Of a stretch of DNA of 37,470 bases, positions 15,258-25,179 are shown in pieces. The position numbers and the translations under genes were made by a program. Numbering within the stretch: position 1 is the first letter of the stretch; every line of letters begins with the position of its first letter. The DNA is taken from positions 1 through 37,470 of the forward strand of contig JAUZQT010000069.1 in NCBI GenBank assembly GCA_030950825.1. The letters are read 5' to 3'. This stretch comes from Mariprofundaceae bacterium. GTDB taxonomy: Bacteria > Pseudomonadota > Zetaproteobacteria > Mariprofundales > Mariprofundaceae. Below the pieces are notes generated by a model, which made no database searches, was not told the origin of the DNA, and saw only the letters and a program-made list of their open reading frames with translations.

Positions 15258-16761
15258 GGCGATGCAATATTTAAAGTCCATGAGCCAAGCGAGTGTACAA
15301 AGCTTTTCATCATTGGGTTATCATTTTTCAGGTGCCGATCAGCGTATTGAAAATATTTGTGATGATTCGCGTGCTATTCAGCGAGGTGATACTTTTTTGT
15401 GCCTTCCGCGAACTGCCGAACAAAACCAGCTCTATATTCAGCATGCCATTGCTGCAGGAGCAAGCAGCATTATTTATATCGGTGAGAAAGCTATTGATAG
15501 CCCAATTCCTTGCCTTGTATTGGCCAATATGGATGAAGTGGGCATTTTTTTACGTCGATACTTTCAAACGCTACAAACATCAACGCAGTGCATTGGCATT
15601 ACTGGTACAGATGGAAAAACCAGCGTTGCTTGGATATTACGCGAGGCTTTGGCCAAGCGATACGGAAAAGCTTGGTCTTCAGGTACACTGGGTTGGGTTG
15701 AGGATCATTCGCACATTTATGATTTGGGTAACACCACACCATCCTTGTTGACGCTGCATCATTTATTATCTGCGGCAGATAAACAAAAGATACCCAACTT
15801 GATTATGGAGGTATCATCCCATGGTATTGAGCAACAGCGTATAGCTGGTATCAGCTTTAACGTTGCTGTATGGACAACGCTAGGCCATGATCACTTGCAG
15901 GATCATGGTGGTTTTGATGCCTATGCTGCGTTAAAAGAGCGTTTTATATGCCATGCAGGTAAGCAAGGTGCAACAGTGGTTTACAATCACGATCAATCAA
16001 AGATTCATCAACGCTTGCTGCACGCCAATTTTAAAACACGCAGCTATGGTCATGGCCTGTACCAACAGCAACAGAAAAAACACATGCTGGCATGGGAGCA
16101 AGAGCTTCCTGGCTTGTTGCGTTTGGCAAAAAAAGGCAAAGAAATGGTTGTGGATGACATACCAGTTGGCCGTTTTCATGCTGAAAATAGCACCGCAGCA
16201 GCACAGGTATTGCATAGCCATTTCAAAATAAGTCTGCGAGAAAGTGCACAACTGTTATCAGGTGCTACGGCTCCACCTGGGCGCATGCAGGCTATCGAAG
16301 TTGGGTGCTGGCAGGTGTTTATTGATTATGCCCATACAGCAGAGGCGTTGCAGGCGTGCTTGGAAAGTATGCGTCCCATCACACGCGGTCGATTACTCTT
16401 GGTTTTCGGGTGCGGTGGGGAACGTGACCGAGGAAAACGGCCTGAAATGGGGCGTGTTGCATCCGAGTTCGCCGATGTCATCTGGATCACTTTGGATAAC
16501 CCGCGTGGTGAAAATCCGGAGGTCATTGCCTCTGAAATTGAGGGTGGTATTGCGCATCCCTACCCCTTGGAAGTGCATTTGCAATTGGATCGTGAACAGG
16601 CCATTGCTGCCGCCATTGCAAGCATGGATAGTCATGACACCTTAATTATTGCTGGGAAAGGGCATGAAGCCTATATGGATGTTCAAGGGCAGCGGCTACC
16701 ATGGAGTGACATGGCCTGTGCATATCGTTTTTTGCAACAAAAGAACAGGGCGGTGGCTTGA
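15250..16761 (+). CDS. murE: UDP-MurNAc-L-Ala-D-Glu:meso-diaminopimelate ligase
   Basis: MurE adds the third stem-peptide residue in the cytoplasm. The start ATG at 15250 (MNKAMQYLKSM) is preferred to the track start at 15169, which would run 89 bases into ftsI. The product is 503 residues. The ATP loop ITGTDGKTSVAW is at about residues 116-127, and the central domain has EVSSHGIEQQRI. The DNPR motif in WITLDNPRGENP indicates meso-diaminopimelate rather than lysine as substrate. The C-terminal IIAGKGHEAYMDVQGQRLPWSD is typical. It overlaps ftsI by eight bases and murF by one. Confidence 0.96.
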   Translation: MNKAMQYLKSMSQASVQSFSSLGYHFSGADQRIENICDDSRAIQRGDTFLCLPRTAEQNQLYIQHAIAAGASSIIYIGEKAIDSPIPCLVLANMDEVGIFLRRYFQTLQTSTQCIGITGTDGKTSVAWILREALAKRYGKAWSSGTLGWVEDHSHIYDLGNTTPSLLTLHHLLSAADKQKIPNLIMEVSSHGIEQQRIAGISFNVAVWTTLGHDHLQDHGGFDAYAALKERFICHAGKQGATVVYNHDQSKIHQRLLHANFKTRSYGHGLYQQQQKKHMLAWEQELPGLLRLAKKGKEMVVDDIPVGRFHAENSTAAAQVLHSHFKISLRESAQLLSGATAPPGRMQAIEVGCWQVFIDYAHTAEALQACLESMRPITRGRLLLVFGCGGERDRGKRPEMGRVASEFADVIWITLDNPRGENPEVIASEIEGGIAHPYPLEVHLQLDREQAIAAAIASMDSHDTLIIAGKGHEAYMDVQGQRLPWSDMACAYRFLQQKNRAVA

Positions 16762-18188
16762 TGTATTTAAGTGCGCTAGAGCTTCAACAAGCCACCCAAG
16801 GAAAGTGGCACCATCGTACACCAGGAAACCTAAGGTGCATCAAAACCGATAGCCGCCATTTTGAGCATGGTGATGCTTTTCTTGCATTGCACGGGCCTCA
16901 TTTTGATGGCCATCATTACGCCCATGGGCTTGATGGTAAGGCGTGTGCTTTTATTGGCGATCATCAAGGGGTTAAGGGCTGGTCTGACTTGGCGACACCA
17001 CAATTGGAAGTACAAAACACCCAGTTTGCGCTGGGTGATATTGCCCATGCTTGGCGAAAAAAACTGCGCAATACGACGATTGTTGCCATTACAGGCTCTT
17101 ATGGAAAAACAACGGTGCGCTCCATGCTGGTACATGTATTTGATGCATTGGGGATGAAAACAACTGCAACGAAAGGTAATTTAAATAATTTAATTGGCGT
17201 TCCAATGACCTTGCTTGGCATTCCCGATGATACAGACATTGCATTTATCGAATGCGGCATCAGCGAGATTGGTGAGATGCAGCGCTTATCTGAAATTGTT
17301 CACCCTGATATTGTCATATTCACAGGTATCACAGCTGCGCATAGCGAAGGCTTGGGCGGCTTACGCGGTGTTATATATGAGAAAACACAACTATTGAATC
17401 ACCTGAGTGATCAAGGTTGGTGTGCTTTGGGGCATGGTGTTGGTGAGCAATTACGAGACATTCACCATCATCATTGTATGGGAATATGTGTGGGTTATCA
17501 CATGCTTGGAAGTCAACTAACGTTAAGCTACGGCGATGAACAAGCATCATTATCACTGCCACTTCCTGCCGCACATTGGGGCGAAAACATGGCCTTTGTA
17601 GCCTCCATTGCATTGCAATACACACAGCGTCAACAACGTTGCATCAGCCTGACTGAATTAACGAAAAGTCTAGCAAGTTGGCAGCCCGTTCAAGGGCGCT
17701 TGCAAAGCATTTCAGGTATCAATGGCTGTTTGATTTTGGATGATAGTTATAATGCCAATCCCGTCACCATGCAGGCAGCCCTGCATACCCTAGCTGCCAT
17801 GCCATCACGCCGCATTGCTATTTTGGGCGATATGGCTGAATTGGGCGATGTTGCAATATCGGCGCACAAACAACTTGATGCCTCACAATGCGATCTGCTT
17901 ATTTTGGTAGGGAAAAACATGCATGGGCTTTATCAGCAACAAGCCCCATCCGCATCGTTGATGTGGTTCGCCAATACAGATGATTTTCTGGCATGGGTCA
18001 CACATGACTTTTTCACAGCCCAAGATACCATCCTTATCAAGGCATCGCGTAGTATGAGATTTGATAAAATCGTCAGTGCACTAAACACCGATGAAACTTT
18101 TTCACCCCATGCTATGAAAGGTCTGTCGCAGGCTACCAAAGCCGCACGATTTCATGCCCAAAAACCAGGAAGTGCCCATGCTGTATAA
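16761..18188 (+). CDS. murF: UDP-MurNAc-tripeptide:D-alanyl-D-alanine ligase
   Basis: MurF adds D-Ala-D-Ala, completing the UDP-MurNAc-pentapeptide. The ATG at 16761 overlaps the murE TGA by one base; the track start one codon upstream is a TTG. It is 475 residues. Motifs: KTDSRHFEHGDAFLALHG near the N-terminus, ITGSYGKTTVRSML (ATP loop), ATKGNLNNLIGVPMTLL, and LDDSYNANPVTMQAAL with AILGDMAELGD in the C-terminal domain. The last 11 bases overlap mraY. Confidence 0.96.
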   Translation: MYLSALELQQATQGKWHHRTPGNLRCIKTDSRHFEHGDAFLALHGPHFDGHHYAHGLDGKACAFIGDHQGVKGWSDLATPQLEVQNTQFALGDIAHAWRKKLRNTTIVAITGSYGKTTVRSMLVHVFDALGMKTTATKGNLNNLIGVPMTLLGIPDDTDIAFIECGISEIGEMQRLSEIVHPDIVIFTGITAAHSEGLGGLRGVIYEKTQLLNHLSDQGWCALGHGVGEQLRDIHHHHCMGICVGYHMLGSQLTLSYGDEQASLSLPLPAAHWGENMAFVASIALQYTQRQQRCISLTELTKSLASWQPVQGRLQSISGINGCLILDDSYNANPVTMQAALHTLAAMPSRRIAILGDMAELGDVAISAHKQLDASQCDLLILVGKNMHGLYQQQAPSASLMWFANTDDFLAWVTHDFFTAQDTILIKASRSMRFDKIVSALNTDETFSPHAMKGLSQATKAARFHAQKPGSAHAV

Positions 18189-19248
18189 TCTTCTTGTTCC
18201 ACTGGCTGATCAATATTCATTTTTCAACCTTTTTCAATATATTACAGTTCGTACCATTGGCGCATTGGTCACATCGCTGATTATTTGCTGGCTGGTTGGG
18301 CCTGCATTTATCCGTCGAATGCAAGCACTGCAGGGTAAGGGTCAGCCTATACGCCATGATGGCCCACAAAGTCACTTATCCAAACAGGGAACCCCAACCA
18401 TGGGGGGACTATTGATTTTATTCAGTCTAAGTGTTTCCACGCTATTATGGGCTGATTTGGAAAATTACTTTATATGGTTGGCGCTACTGGTGACCTTGGG
18501 TTATGGATTGATTGGTGGCTGGGATGATTACCTTAAGTTAACACTGCGTAACAGCAAAGGCTTGGCAGGCCGCTGGAAATTGTTGCTGCAATTTTTATTC
18601 GGTGGTATTGCCGCTGTTGGCCTGATGCAAATAACAGAGCCTATTGTTGATATTCCATTTTTTGCAGTGCAATGGGATATGGGTTACTGGTATATTATAT
18701 TTGTATTATTGGTACTCATCGGCACATCCAATGCTGTGAACCTAACCGATGGACTGGATGGGTTAGCGGTTACGCCAACCTTTATGACAGCGATGGCTTT
18801 GGCAGTGATCGTTTATCTTGCTGGGCATGCCCATTTTTCAGATTATTTATTGATTCCTTATGTTCCAGGAGCAGGTGAATTAACTATTTTTTGCGGCGCA
18901 ATCATGGGTTCTTGTTTGGGATTCTTATGGTTTAACACATATCCAGCGCAGGTTTTTATGGGTGATGTTGGATCACTTGCCCTTGGTGGTGCCTTAGGTT
19001 TTGTGGCTTGTGCGGTACATCAGCAATTTTTACTGGCTATTGCTGGTGGGCTGTTTGTGCTTGAGGCGGTATCGGTGATTGTGCAAGTTACCAGCTTTAA
19101 ACTAACGGGTAAACGTGTCTTTCGCATGGCTCCTATTCATCATCATTATGAGCTTAAAGGCTGGCCTGAACCCAAAGTGATTGTGCGGTTCTGGATCATC
19201 TCGTTTCTATTGGCCTTGGTAGCACTTGCTACCTTGAAAATTCGCTAA
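18178..19248 (+). CDS. mraY: Phospho-MurNAc-pentapeptide transferase MraY
   Basis: MraY transfers phospho-MurNAc-pentapeptide to undecaprenyl phosphate, making lipid I at the inner membrane. The start MLYNLLVPLADQYSFFNLFQYITVRTIGA (18178) is the usual family N-terminus; the track start lies eight codons upstream inside murF. It is 356 residues with about ten membrane spans. Signatures include GTPTMGGLLIL, the catalytic LTDGLDGLAV, FMGDVGSLALGGALG and MAPIHHHYELKGWPE. It overlaps murF by 11 bases and lies four bases before murD. Confidence 0.97.
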   Translation: MLYNLLVPLADQYSFFNLFQYITVRTIGALVTSLIICWLVGPAFIRRMQALQGKGQPIRHDGPQSHLSKQGTPTMGGLLILFSLSVSTLLWADLENYFIWLALLVTLGYGLIGGWDDYLKLTLRNSKGLAGRWKLLLQFLFGGIAAVGLMQITEPIVDIPFFAVQWDMGYWYIIFVLLVLIGTSNAVNLTDGLDGLAVTPTFMTAMALAVIVYLAGHAHFSDYLLIPYVPGAGELTIFCGAIMGSCLGFLWFNTYPAQVFMGDVGSLALGGALGFVACAVHQQFLLAIAGGLFVLEAVSVIVQVTSFKLTGKRVFRMAPIHHHYELKGWPEPKVIVRFWIISFLLALVALATLKIR

Positions 19249-19252
19249 ACTT

Positions 19253-20650
19253 ATGACCAACACAAGGGCACAAAAACATGCCATCATTGGCATGGGAAAA
19301 ACAGGCATATCCATTGCCCATTTTTTGCTGCGACAAGGTTTTTCCTGTGAGGCTTTTGATGAGAATCTAAAAAAACCTCCTGAAGATTTGCCAATACCCT
19401 TTCATCGAGGCGCTTTAAACAGTAAAGAGTTACAAGCATTTGATCGTATCTGGGTAAGTCCAGGTATTCGCTGGTCTTTGCCTGCGCTACAGAAAACGCG
19501 TCATGCTGGCATTCATATGCAAGGTGATTTAAGCCTATTTCTAGAGTATTGTCATACACCGTTAATCGCTATTACTGGCACCAATGGCAAAACTACAGCA
19601 ACACAAATTATACAAACACTTTTGGAGACCTTGCCAGGTGGTTGCGATATGGGTGGTAATATTGGCACGCCTGTACTTGATCTTATCAGACAAGATAAGC
19701 CGATTCGTCACATTGTATTGGAGCTTTCGAGCTTTCAACTAGAGCGTTGCGACGCAATTCACCCTCGCTGGGCAGTGATGCTAAATATTCAAGCTGACCA
19801 TGCGGATATGCATGACAGTGATGCCGCTTATTTGGCAGCAAAACTGCGCCTATTTACCCATCAAGGCATGGGTGATACAGCCATGCTTCCAATGGATGGG
19901 AAGTGGAATGATTTAAGCCAAAGCTTAACAACGCGGGGTGTTCAAGTGCACCGTTTTGGCCAGATCTCTGAGCAAGACCCTGCTGCAGAAACGCTGGTTG
20001 CTGGTATTTTAAATAGTAAGAAACGACATATTTTATTTTGGCATCAGGATGGGCAACGCCAAAATATTCATTGCCAAGATATTCCAACAAGAGGCCTACA
20101 CCAGCATATTAATTTGGCTGTTGCAGCCCAAGCCGCAGCTGATTTTGGTGTGTCCAGCTATGTTATACGTGAGGCCATCACATCATTTCGAGGCCTAAAG
20201 CACCGCCTCAGGCTGCTTGGAAACGTTGCCAAACATGATTGGTTTGATGATTCCAAAGCAACCAATCCAGCCGCAGCTAAAGCTGCGTTGGCTTCTTTTG
20301 ATCAAAGCATTTGGATTTGTGGCGGTTTGCGCAAAGGGCTCGATTTAACGGTATTATCCAATACCATCCGCGCGCATGTGGCACATGCCATTGTCATTGG
20401 CAAAGACAAAAAAGCCTATATTCAATTGCTTCAAAGCTCAGGGATCCGTTATACAGTAGCCAACAGCATGGAGCGTGCTGTGCTTATTGCCGCCGCACAT
20501 GCAAGCCAATTGCCTGTTTTGTTATCACCGGCTGCTGCCAGTCAAGATCAGTTTGCCAATTATGCTGAACGCGGGCAGGCCTTTGCCAAGGCAATCAATG
20601 CATTGGAAAAACAAGTGTTGAAAAAACAAGCCGTGGAGAAACAGGCATAA
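19253..20650 (+). CDS. murD: UDP-MurNAc-L-alanine:D-glutamate ligase
   Basis: MurD adds D-Glu to UDP-MurNAc-L-Ala in the cytoplasm. It is 465 residues: an N-terminal Rossmann-like domain (AIIGMGKTGISIAHFLLRQGF), the ATP loop IAITGTNGKTTATQ at about residues 104-117, GGNIGTPVLDL, LELSSFQLERCD and the C-terminal FDDSKATNPAAAKAALASF. The C-terminus is extended by a Lys/Gln repeat-like tail (ALEKQVLKKQAVEKQA). The stop overlaps the ftsW ATG by one base (TAATG). Confidence 0.96.
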   Translation: MTNTRAQKHAIIGMGKTGISIAHFLLRQGFSCEAFDENLKKPPEDLPIPFHRGALNSKELQAFDRIWVSPGIRWSLPALQKTRHAGIHMQGDLSLFLEYCHTPLIAITGTNGKTTATQIIQTLLETLPGGCDMGGNIGTPVLDLIRQDKPIRHIVLELSSFQLERCDAIHPRWAVMLNIQADHADMHDSDAAYLAAKLRLFTHQGMGDTAMLPMDGKWNDLSQSLTTRGVQVHRFGQISEQDPAAETLVAGILNSKKRHILFWHQDGQRQNIHCQDIPTRGLHQHINLAVAAQAAADFGVSSYVIREAITSFRGLKHRLRLLGNVAKHDWFDDSKATNPAAAKAALASFDQSIWICGGLRKGLDLTVLSNTIRAHVAHAIVIGKDKKAYIQLLQSSGIRYTVANSMERAVLIAAAHASQLPVLLSPAAASQDQFANYAERGQAFAKAINALEKQVLKKQAVEKQA

Positions 20651-21783
20651 TGCGCGCGCCTGTTGATGCCATTCTTGTCGGATGTGTCTTGCTATTGCTT
20701 GCATTGAGTACACTCATGGTGAGTAGCGCTAGTTTAAGCGTCGCAGAAGTGCGTTATGGTGATGCTTTTCAAATTATCCGTCATTGGTTGGTCTATATTC
20801 CTTTTGGACTACTATTGATGTGGGCTGTTTCACTTGTCTCTCCCAACTCTTGGAAAGCCATGAGTCTGCCTATACTGATCGTTGCATTATTGATCATGGT
20901 TAGTGTTCTTATCACAGGCCAAGAACTTAATGGTGCAACCCGTTGGTTTTCTCTGTTTGGTATAAGTTTGCAGCCTGTTGAGCTACTAAAACCAGCTGTT
21001 ATTTTATACATAGCATACTATATGAGTCATTTCCCAGATCGACTCAAACAATTATCCAGTGGCCTGGCACCGATGTTGCTCATGCTTGGAACGGCATTGT
21101 TGTTGCTTCTGTTGCAACCTGATTTTGGTAATGCCTTATTGCTCGCTGCTGTCTGTTTTGCTTTGTGGTTTGTGGGTGGAATACCATTTCGACACTTGAT
21201 AGGTACCAGCATGGTTTTGCTGCCCATTGCGATCATTGCGGTTGTTGTCGCGCCTTATCGTGTTCAGCGGTTATTAAGTTTTACCGATCCATGGGCAGAT
21301 CCTTTTGATACAGGTTACCAGCTGATTCAGTCGATGATCGCCTTTGGTTCAGGTGGTATCACAGGCGTGGGTGTGGGACAGGGCATACAAAAATTATTTT
21401 ATCTTCCTGAATCTTTCACTGATTTTATTGCCGCAGTCATGGGCGAAGAACTTGGACTTATTGGAACCGTTTCCCTGATTCTTATTTTTGCAGTCATCAT
21501 TATGCGTGGGCTGCACATTGCCATGCGTTGTACGCATGCTTTTGAGCGCCTACTGGCCACAGGGTGTACACTGCTTATCGGTATCAGCTTCTTCATCAAC
21601 CTCGCAGCAGTCATGGGAATGATTCCCACCAAAGGCATGCCTATTCCATTTTTCTCTTATGGTGGTAGCGCTCTTTTTGGCAATTGCATTTTGATGGGCT
21701 TATTATTGGGGATTCATAGGCGTTTGCCAGTCACACAGAATAAAAAGGCACGCCAGCATAAAAATATAGAGGTCACAGCATGA
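20650..21783 (+). CDS. ftsW: SEDS peptidoglycan glycosyltransferase FtsW
   Basis: FtsW polymerises lipid II at the septum together with FtsI. It is 377 residues with about ten hydrophobic spans. SEDS-family signatures: SSASLSVAEVRYGDAFQIIRHW near the N-terminus, GATRWFSLFGISLQPVELLK, the catalytic-loop region FTDFIAAVMGEELGLIG, and the C-terminal GMIPTKGMPIPFFSYGGSAL. It is the dcw paralogue, FtsW rather than RodA, by location between murD and murG. It overlaps murG by four bases. Confidence 0.96.
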   Translation: MRAPVDAILVGCVLLLLALSTLMVSSASLSVAEVRYGDAFQIIRHWLVYIPFGLLLMWAVSLVSPNSWKAMSLPILIVALLIMVSVLITGQELNGATRWFSLFGISLQPVELLKPAVILYIAYYMSHFPDRLKQLSSGLAPMLLMLGTALLLLLLQPDFGNALLLAAVCFALWFVGGIPFRHLIGTSMVLLPIAIIAVVVAPYRVQRLLSFTDPWADPFDTGYQLIQSMIAFGSGGITGVGVGQGIQKLFYLPESFTDFIAAVMGEELGLIGTVSLILIFAVIIMRGLHIAMRCTHAFERLLATGCTLLIGISFFINLAAVMGMIPTKGMPIPFFSYGGSALFGNCILMGLLLGIHRRLPVTQNKKARQHKNIEVTA

Positions 21784-22901
21784 ACAGTTGTCGTACACTT
21801 CAACTCTGTATTGCTGGTGGTGGCACCGGTGGGCATGTGATGCCAGCGTTGGCTTTGGCCGATGCCGCACGCCAGCGTTGGCAGTCTTTGCAAGTATCGT
21901 TTATAGGTGCTGAACGCGGCCTTGAAGCTCAGCTGCTTCCTGAGCGTGGTGAAGATGTGCTATTGCTAAAAATGCATGCTGTGCAAGGTGTCGGGCTGCT
22001 GCATAAACTGCGTGTGTTATTATGGGAAATGCCCCGCGCGGTTTATCATATTCGCAGGCATTGGAAAAAACAATCGCCGACCCTGCTTGTGGGTGTGGGT
22101 GGTTATGCCAGTGCAACGGGTGTGATTGCAGCGATTATCAACCGAATTCCTGTGGTTCTCTACGAACAAAATGCGGTGCCTGGTTTGGTTAATCGTACTT
22201 TGGCTCGTTTTTCCAAGTGCATCATGCTGGGTTTTACAGAAGCAGAAATATACTTTAAAGCCAAGCAAACCGTACACACAGGCAATATTGTGCGTACAGC
22301 AATTGCCAATACCCGTTGGAAAAATCACAGCCCGCCTTGCCTGCTGGTGCTCGGCGGCTCACAAGGTGCGCGTTTTCTTAACCAAACTGTTCCGCAAGCA
22401 TGTATTGCGCTGCATGAGCAAGGTAAATCTTTCACGGTTGTGCATGTCTGTGGCGGTGATGAAAGCCAACGTAGAGAGGTTGAGGATTGCTACCAGAAAG
22501 TGGGTATAACAGCTAAAGTCATGTCCTTTTGCACGGATATGCCCAATTTCTATGCATGTGGTAGCTTGATGATTGCACGCGCTGGTGCCATGACTGTTGC
22601 TGAAGCCAATAGCATTGGTTTACCCAGCATTTTTGTGCCATTACCACATGCCGCAGACCAACACCAAACATACAATGCGCGTAGTTTAAGTGATCAAGGT
22701 GCTGCCTTACTGTTTGAACAACAAGATAATAATGCCAACACCATGGCCAAACTCATCAGTGACACATTATTTAATAGCCAACAGTTGCAAGCCATGCATA
22801 AGGCCAGTTGTTTGATTTGCATCCAAGATGCCAAACAGCGTCAACTGGATGTGTTATCCCTGTGGTTGGAAAAAGAAGGGCTGGAGTCAACAAGCTCATG
22901 A
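21780..22901 (+). CDS. murG: UDP-GlcNAc:lipid I N-acetylglucosaminyltransferase MurG
   Basis: MurG converts lipid I to lipid II on the cytoplasmic face of the membrane. It is 373 residues, GT-B fold. The N-terminal IAGGGTGGHVMPALALAD and the VGVGGYASATGVIA loop bind lipid I, and VLGGSQGARFLNQ begins the UDP-GlcNAc-binding half. MIARAGAMTVAEANSIGLPSIFVPLPHAADQHQTYNA is the characteristic sugar-nucleotide site. It overlaps ftsW and murC by four bases each. Confidence 0.97.
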   Translation: MNSCRTLQLCIAGGGTGGHVMPALALADAARQRWQSLQVSFIGAERGLEAQLLPERGEDVLLLKMHAVQGVGLLHKLRVLLWEMPRAVYHIRRHWKKQSPTLLVGVGGYASATGVIAAIINRIPVVLYEQNAVPGLVNRTLARFSKCIMLGFTEAEIYFKAKQTVHTGNIVRTAIANTRWKNHSPPCLLVLGGSQGARFLNQTVPQACIALHEQGKSFTVVHVCGGDESQRREVEDCYQKVGITAKVMSFCTDMPNFYACGSLMIARAGAMTVAEANSIGLPSIFVPLPHAADQHQTYNARSLSDQGAALLFEQQDNNANTMAKLISDTLFNSQQLQAMHKASCLICIQDAKQRQLDVLSLWLEKEGLESTSS

Positions 22902-24292
22902 AATCCCGTGTTCAACTCATTCACTTCACTGGCATTGGCGGCATTGGTATGAGTGGTATTGCCGAATTATTGCACAACCAAGGCTTTGTTGTGCAAGGCA
23001 GTGACGCAGCGGATAGCCCCAATGTTCAACGTCTTCGCGATTTGGGCATTTCCGTGGCCATCGGTCACGCAGCGGAGCATATTGGCGATGCACAAGTCGT
23101 TGTGGTGACTTCGGCGGTGAATGATGCAAACCCTGAAATTTTGGCCGCCCGTGCATGCAATATTCCAGTTATTCCACGCGCAGAAATGCTTGCTGAATTG
23201 ATGCGCATGAAACAAGGCATTGCCATTGCTGGTAGCCATGGAAAAACCACGATTACTTCCATGATTGCGCACGCTATGGAAGTTGCAGGTTTGGATCCGA
23301 CTTATGTGATAGGCGGGCGTTTGATGGCATCAGGAAGCAATACCCGCCTTGGTGGCAGCCCTTGGCTGGTTGTTGAAGCCGATGAAAGTGATGGTTCCTT
23401 TCTGCATTTATCACCCACCATCACCGTTGTTAGCAATATTGATCCCGAACACCTCGATCACTATGGCGACTTTGAAACATTGATGGCTGCCTTTGTACAA
23501 TTTGTGAATCAGACACCTTTCTATGGTCGTGTGATTTTGCACCAAGAGCACCCTCACGTTGCCAGCCTGCGTGAACATGTGCACAAACCCATTACAACCT
23601 ATGGTTGTAGCCCACAAGCAGATATACACCTGATACAATCAAGCTGTGATAGCTATGCGCAGCAGTTAACCATTGGGATGCATGATGCTCAATCCGATAG
23701 GGTGCAAACACAGCAGCTCTATTTACCGATGCCAGGGCTGCACAATGCTGAAAATGCCCTCGCAGCTATTGCAGTGTTACGCGATCTTGGTATTGATTGG
23801 CCGACTATTCAGCAAGGCTTCAAGAGTTTCTCCGGTATTCAACGCCGTTTTCAGTGTTTTTCAAACAACAATAGCGTATTGGTCGATGACTATGCCCACC
23901 ACCCCAAAGAGGTGATGGCAACATTGGAAGCGGCGCGCACATGCTGGGCAGATCGTCATATTACAGCCATTTTCCAACCCCATCGTTACACGCGCACCCG
24001 TGATTTAATGGAAGAATTTTTAGGCAGCTTTGAACTTGCCAATGAGCTTATTTTGTTGCCCGTTTATGCCGCCAGTGAGGCACCCATTGAAGGGGCAACA
24101 TCCAAGGCTTTGCAACAAGGTTTATTGCGTCGCGGCCACCGCCAAGTTTCACTGGTGGATGATTTGGATGCAGCCTTTGTCAGTGCACTGGCTGCGTTGA
24201 ATGACAATCATATTGTTTTACTGATGGGCGCAGGTTCCATTGGTTTGCTGGGTGCACGTCTGCGTCATGCTTTAGGACAAGAAAGCCAATGA
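22898..24292 (+). CDS. murC: UDP-MurNAc:L-alanine ligase
   Basis: MurC joins L-Ala to UDP-MurNAc, the first stem-peptide step. The start MKSRVQLIHFTGIGGIGMSGIAELL at 22898 overlaps the murG stop as ATGA. The track start at 22808 adds 30 residues from within murG and is rejected. It is 464 residues. Motifs: the GIGGIGMSG nucleotide loop, IAGSHGKTTITSMIAHAM (ATP site), VVEADESDGSFLHLSP, NIDPEHLDHYGDF and VDDYAHHPKEVMATL. The stop overlaps murB. Confidence 0.97.
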   Translation: MKSRVQLIHFTGIGGIGMSGIAELLHNQGFVVQGSDAADSPNVQRLRDLGISVAIGHAAEHIGDAQVVVVTSAVNDANPEILAARACNIPVIPRAEMLAELMRMKQGIAIAGSHGKTTITSMIAHAMEVAGLDPTYVIGGRLMASGSNTRLGGSPWLVVEADESDGSFLHLSPTITVVSNIDPEHLDHYGDFETLMAAFVQFVNQTPFYGRVILHQEHPHVASLREHVHKPITTYGCSPQADIHLIQSSCDSYAQQLTIGMHDAQSDRVQTQQLYLPMPGLHNAENALAAIAVLRDLGIDWPTIQQGFKSFSGIQRRFQCFSNNNSVLVDDYAHHPKEVMATLEAARTCWADRHITAIFQPHRYTRTRDLMEEFLGSFELANELILLPVYAASEAPIEGATSKALQQGLLRRGHRQVSLVDDLDAAFVSALAALNDNHIVLLMGAGSIGLLGARLRHALGQESQ

Positions 24293-25179
24293 GTTGGCAG
24301 CAGCCACTACAGAGCTTCGGTGAGCTTAGCCAGCATGAATCCATGGCTGCGCATACCACGCTTGCCGTGGGTGGTATGGCTACATGGTATTTCAAACCGC
24401 ATCATAAGATTGCCTTGTGTCAGGCGCTGTCATTGATTCCTGACGAAATTAGGATTCTTCCGCTTGGGCGTGGTAGTAATCTGCTTGTATCTGATCAAGG
24501 GTTTAAAGGCATGGTGATTGATTTAGGTATGCTGAATCACGTTGAAATAAAAGGTCGTACTTTAACTGCTCAAGCTGGGAGCCGTATGTCCAAGCTGGCG
24601 CAGACAGCCGCCAAAGCAGGGCTTAGCGGGCTTGAATTTATGGCAACTGTCCCTGGTGATTTGGGTGGCGGCATTGCAATGAATGCAGGAGCATTTGGGC
24701 AACAAGCATCAGATACTTGCCTGCAAGTAGATATTGTTCACCGCCATGGCAATGAAGAAACCTTATCCAAACAACAATTGAATATGGTTTATCGCCATAG
24801 CCAGATTCCTGATCAGGCGATTATCCTTGCCGCCAGTTTTGAATTACTCAAGGGAAAGGCTGAAAATATTCTCCATGCCATGCGCCATATGCGCCAAAAA
24901 CGTTCACAGTCCCAACCTTTGGCACTGCCCAACTGTGGTTCGGTATTTAAAAACCCAGAAGGAGATTACGCCGCACGCTTGATTGAAGCAGTAGGGCTCA
25001 AGGGAAAGTGCATGGGTGACGCTCAAATATCGAATGTGCATGCCAACTTTATTGTGAATCATGGTAGTGCATCCAGTGATGATATACATGCGCTTATTGC
25101 GTTGGTACAACACAGTGTTTTTGAAAAGTTTGCCATCCATTTGGAGCCAGAAGTGCGAATTTTGGAGTCGGTGCAATGA
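24289..25179 (+). CDS. murB: UDP-N-acetylenolpyruvoylglucosamine reductase
   Basis: MurB is the FAD enzyme that reduces UDP-GlcNAc-enolpyruvate to UDP-MurNAc with NADPH. It is 296 residues, the shorter (type II) form. Motifs: LPLGRGSNLLVSDQGFKGMVIDL for FAD binding, ATVPGDLGGGIAMNAGAFG, and PNCGSVFKNPEGDYAARLIE with the catalytic Ser. E. coli keeps murB away from dcw, but several other lineages place it between murC and ddl as here. It overlaps both neighbours by four bases. Confidence 0.96.
   Translation: MSWQQPLQSFGELSQHESMAAHTTLAVGGMATWYFKPHHKIALCQALSLIPDEIRILPLGRGSNLLVSDQGFKGMVIDLGMLNHVEIKGRTLTAQAGSRMSKLAQTAAKAGLSGLEFMATVPGDLGGGIAMNAGAFGQQASDTCLQVDIVHRHGNEETLSKQQLNMVYRHSQIPDQAIILAASFELLKGKAENILHAMRHMRQKRSQSQPLALPNCGSVFKNPEGDYAARLIEAVGLKGKCMGDAQISNVHANFIVNHGSASSDDIHALIALVQHSVFEKFAIHLEPEVRILESVQ

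Noticed and set aside
22808-22897. Extended N-terminus of MurC from the ORF track
   Set aside because: The extra 30 residues are the out-of-frame reading of the murG 3' end; the family starts at MKSRVQLIHFTG.
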